From Microbaculum marinum (GTDB lineage Bacteria > Pseudomonadota > Alphaproteobacteria > Rhizobiales > Tepidamorphaceae), in assembly GCF_042646165.1 (NCBI RefSeq), contig NZ_JBHRTC010000007.1: a stretch of 64,000 nucleotides of DNA. One strand, given 5' to 3'. Positions 62,442 through 64,000 of the stretch are shown here, in pieces. Position numbers and translations under genes: made by a program. The stretch's first letter is position 1, and each line of letters starts with the position of its first letter. The notes below the pieces were generated by a model. The model worked only from the letters and a program-made list of their open reading frames with translations. It was not told the DNA's origin and made no database searches.

Positions 62442-62644
62442 GCCGGGACAAACCTCGGCTGCAGGGTGCCCGTCCCACGATCGTCTCCTTCCTCGAGGAG
62501 GAGGGTGGGATGGAGCAACGCGTTCCGAACCTGCCGCTCCACCCCCACCCCGACCCTCCCCTATCAAGGTGGAGGGAGTCACCTCGGCCGACGCTTCCCG
62601 ATCGAGGGGAGCAGCCCCAGCCGGTGTTACGCCAAGGATCTTGA

Positions 62645-63211
62645 ATGGGCCAGGGTAACGAAAACGACCGAGCGCGCCCGCACGCGACCTCCATCGCCGT
62701 CGAGCCGGAACAGACCTCGATCGCCGACATCAGGTGGATCGACGCGCCGGGAATCCTGGTGTTCTGGGTGCTGGCCATCGTCGTGTTCCTGCAGTTCTTC
62801 ACGCGCTACGTGCTCAATGACTCGCTTGCCTGGACCGAGGAGGTGGCGCGCTATCTGCTGATCCTCGTCTGCTTCCTGGGCTCGGTCAGCGCGGTCAAGC
62901 GCGGCAGCCACATCGCGCTGGAGTTCCTGATGCGGATGGTGCCGCCGGCCTGCGCCAAGGCGCTGTCGGTTGTCTCGGCGGTCATCACCTGCGGCATCTA
63001 CGGGACGCTGACCTGGATCGGCATCGAGCTGACCCAGAAGACCCGCCAGAAGATGGTGACCCTGCCTGTGCCGAAGGCGTGGATCTACACGATCTGCGTC
63101 GTCGCGCTCGCCGTGATGACGGCCTACGCGGCGGTCTGGGCGTGGCGCAAGCTGCGGCGCTCGCCCGGGCAACTCGTCGCCGATCTGGACCGGCACCTGA
63201 CAACCGACTGA
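62645..63211 (+). CDS. TRAP transporter small permease (DctQ-type)
   Basis: The 188-residue inner-membrane protein has four helices (about residues 35-55, 68-90, 105-130, 140-165) and the DctQ pattern FTRYVLNDSLAWTEEVARYLLILVCFLGSVSAVKRGSHIALEFL. The N-terminal 30 residues are polar. It pairs with the large permease and the binding protein. A 203-base gap upstream is unusually long for a TRAP operon and contains no gene. Confidence 0.93.
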   Translation: MGQGNENDRARPHATSIAVEPEQTSIADIRWIDAPGILVFWVLAIVVFLQFFTRYVLNDSLAWTEEVARYLLILVCFLGSVSAVKRGSHIALEFLMRMVPPACAKALSVVSAVITCGIYGTLTWIGIELTQKTRQKMVTLPVPKAWIYTICVVALAVMTAYAAVWAWRKLRRSPGQLVADLDRHLTTD

Positions 63212-63226
63212 GGGGCCGCCCGCCAG

Positions 63227-64000
63227 ATGTCCATCCTGCTGATGATCGCGCTGCTGTTCGTCCTGATGATCATCGGCGTGCCGGTGGCGGCGGCGCTGGC
63301 GCTCGCCTCGCTCGCCTTCGTGGCGACGAATGGCATGCCGCCGATGATCGTGCTCGCCAACATGGTCAACGGCGTCAACTCGTTCCCGCTGATCGCGGTG
63401 CCGTTCTTCATCCTCGCCGGCAGCCTGATGAACACCGCCGGGATCACGACGCGGATCTTCAACTTCGCCCGCGCCGCCGTCGGCTGGATGCATGGCGGGC
63501 TCGGCCACGTCAATGTCGGGGCGAGCGTCATCTTCGCCGGCATGTCGGGCGCGGCGGTGGCCGATGCCGGGGGACTCGGCAACATCGAGATCAAGGCGAT
63601 GCGCGACGCCGGTTACGATCCCGACTTCGCGGTCGGCATCACCGCGGCGTCCTCGACCATCGGCCCGATCATCCCGCCGTCGCTGCCGCTGGTGGTCTAC
63701 GGGGTGATCGCCGACACATCGATCGGCCAGCTGTTCGCCGCCGGGCTGATCCCGGGGCTGCTGATGGCGTTCTCGCTGATGCTGATGGTCGCCTGGTACG
63801 CGCGCCGTCGCGACTATCCGCGCGACGAGCGTTTCAGCCTGCGCTGGTTCGCGCTCAGCTTCCGCGACGCGTTCCTGCCCCTGATGACGCCGGCGATCAT
63901 CATCGGCGGCATCATCGGCGGCGTGTTCACGCCGACGGAGGCCGCGATCGCCGCCGTCGCCTATGCGATGCTGCTCGGCCTGCTGGTCTACCGGACGCTG
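63227..64000 (+). CDS. TRAP transporter large permease (DctM-type, 3' end outside window)
   Basis: The frame is open to the end of the window and covers 258 residues of a protein usually near 430. Helices and DctM motifs are clear: LLFVLMIIGVPVAAALALASLAFV, NSFPLIAVPFFILAGSLMN, VFAGMSGAAVADAGGLGNIEIKAM-like VIFAGMSGAAVADAGGLG, and SSTIGPIIPPSLPLVVYGVIADTSIGQLFAAGLIPGLL. It is the main transport subunit. Its ATG at 63227 is 15 bases after the small permease stop. Confidence 0.95.
   Translation, partial: MSILLMIALLFVLMIIGVPVAAALALASLAFVATNGMPPMIVLANMVNGVNSFPLIAVPFFILAGSLMNTAGITTRIFNFARAAVGWMHGGLGHVNVGASVIFAGMSGAAVADAGGLGNIEIKAMRDAGYDPDFAVGITAASSTIGPIIPPSLPLVVYGVIADTSIGQLFAAGLIPGLLMAFSLMLMVAWYARRRDYPRDERFSLRWFALSFRDAFLPLMTPAIIIGGIIGGVFTPTEAAIAAVAYAMLLGLLVYRTL

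Overview
The window is a 64 kb piece of a high-GC alphaproteobacterial chromosome. Gene content and order point to Hyphomicrobiales (Rhizobiales): leuB next to asd, argH divergent from tlpA, an etfB-etfA/3-hydroxyacyl-CoA dehydrogenase block beside a cobalamin adenosyltransferase and a twin-TM protein, the N-acetylglutaminylglutamine amide (NAGGN) osmolyte cluster, and ethylmalonyl-CoA pathway genes. I cannot place it to genus. One 58-base run of N (2448-2505) marks an assembly gap inside a repeat-rich spacer. There is one tRNA gene (Leu, CAA), no rRNA, no CRISPR array and no intact transposase, integrase or phage gene.

Layout. 1-1.5 kb: end of a serine/threonine dehydratase and a beta-carbonic anhydrase. 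1.5-2.7 kb: non-coding spacer with paired REP-like palindromes and the N gap. 2.7-4.6 kb: a small membrane protein and a MarR regulator, each preceded by nearly the same 18-bp palindrome, then a short CDF-type metal transporter. 4.7-9.6 kb: asd, leuB, argH and tlpA. 9.6-16 kb: a diguanylate cyclase, 3-hydroxyacyl-CoA dehydrogenase, etfA/etfB, a rhomboid protease, cob(I)alamin adenosyltransferase, a twin-TM protein and TspO. 16-21.8 kb: a LysR/epimerase divergent pair, a polytopic membrane protein, a second reductase and a secreted choloylglycine-hydrolase-family enzyme. 21.9-27.5 kb: NAGGN cluster (M42 peptidase, ngg, asnO, divergent marR). 27.5-32.8 kb: a class III adenylate cyclase, a small mosaic region, and a long acyl-CoA dehydrogenase best read as methylsuccinyl-CoA dehydrogenase (Mcd).

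32.9-43.1 kb holds a wHTH-hydrolase fusion, secreted proteins including one with seven propeller-like repeats, a DMT exporter, a YihY protein, crotonyl-CoA carboxylase/reductase (ccr), a GlsB-type membrane protein and ethylmalonyl-CoA mutase (ecm). 43.3-51.5 kb: an OmpA-like protein, a Cys-rich secreted protein, a methyltransferase, a degenerate receiver protein, an AEC transporter, GluQRS, an AlkA-type glycosylase, an HNH nuclease, a secreted orphan, DsbB and a YqaA-type protein. 51.7-64 kb: tRNA-Leu, a YetF-type protein, a CBS protein, a DUF305 protein, a PAS-GGDEF protein, a four-EF-hand protein, a sulfotransferase, an OmpR/EnvZ-type two-component pair, a secreted orphan and a TRAP transporter (DctP, DctQ, partial DctM).

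Metabolic thread: mcd, ccr and ecm are three signature enzymes of the ethylmalonyl-CoA pathway for acetyl-CoA assimilation. The window also encodes likely supporting steps: 3-hydroxyacyl-CoA dehydrogenase, electron-transfer flavoprotein to reoxidise acyl-CoA dehydrogenases, and a cob(I)alamin adenosyltransferase for the B12-dependent mutase. A loosely conserved 18-bp motif sits upstream of mcd, ccr and ecm in the same orientation as each gene.

The most unusual structure lies between the adenylate cyclase and mcd. Three direct copies of a 13-bp core bound two small cargo segments: a sulfotransferase-like gene, and a 5'-truncated second copy of the NAGGN MarR gene plus an AT-richer secreted orphan. 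The middle core carries an 88-bp duplicate of the 3' end of mcd.
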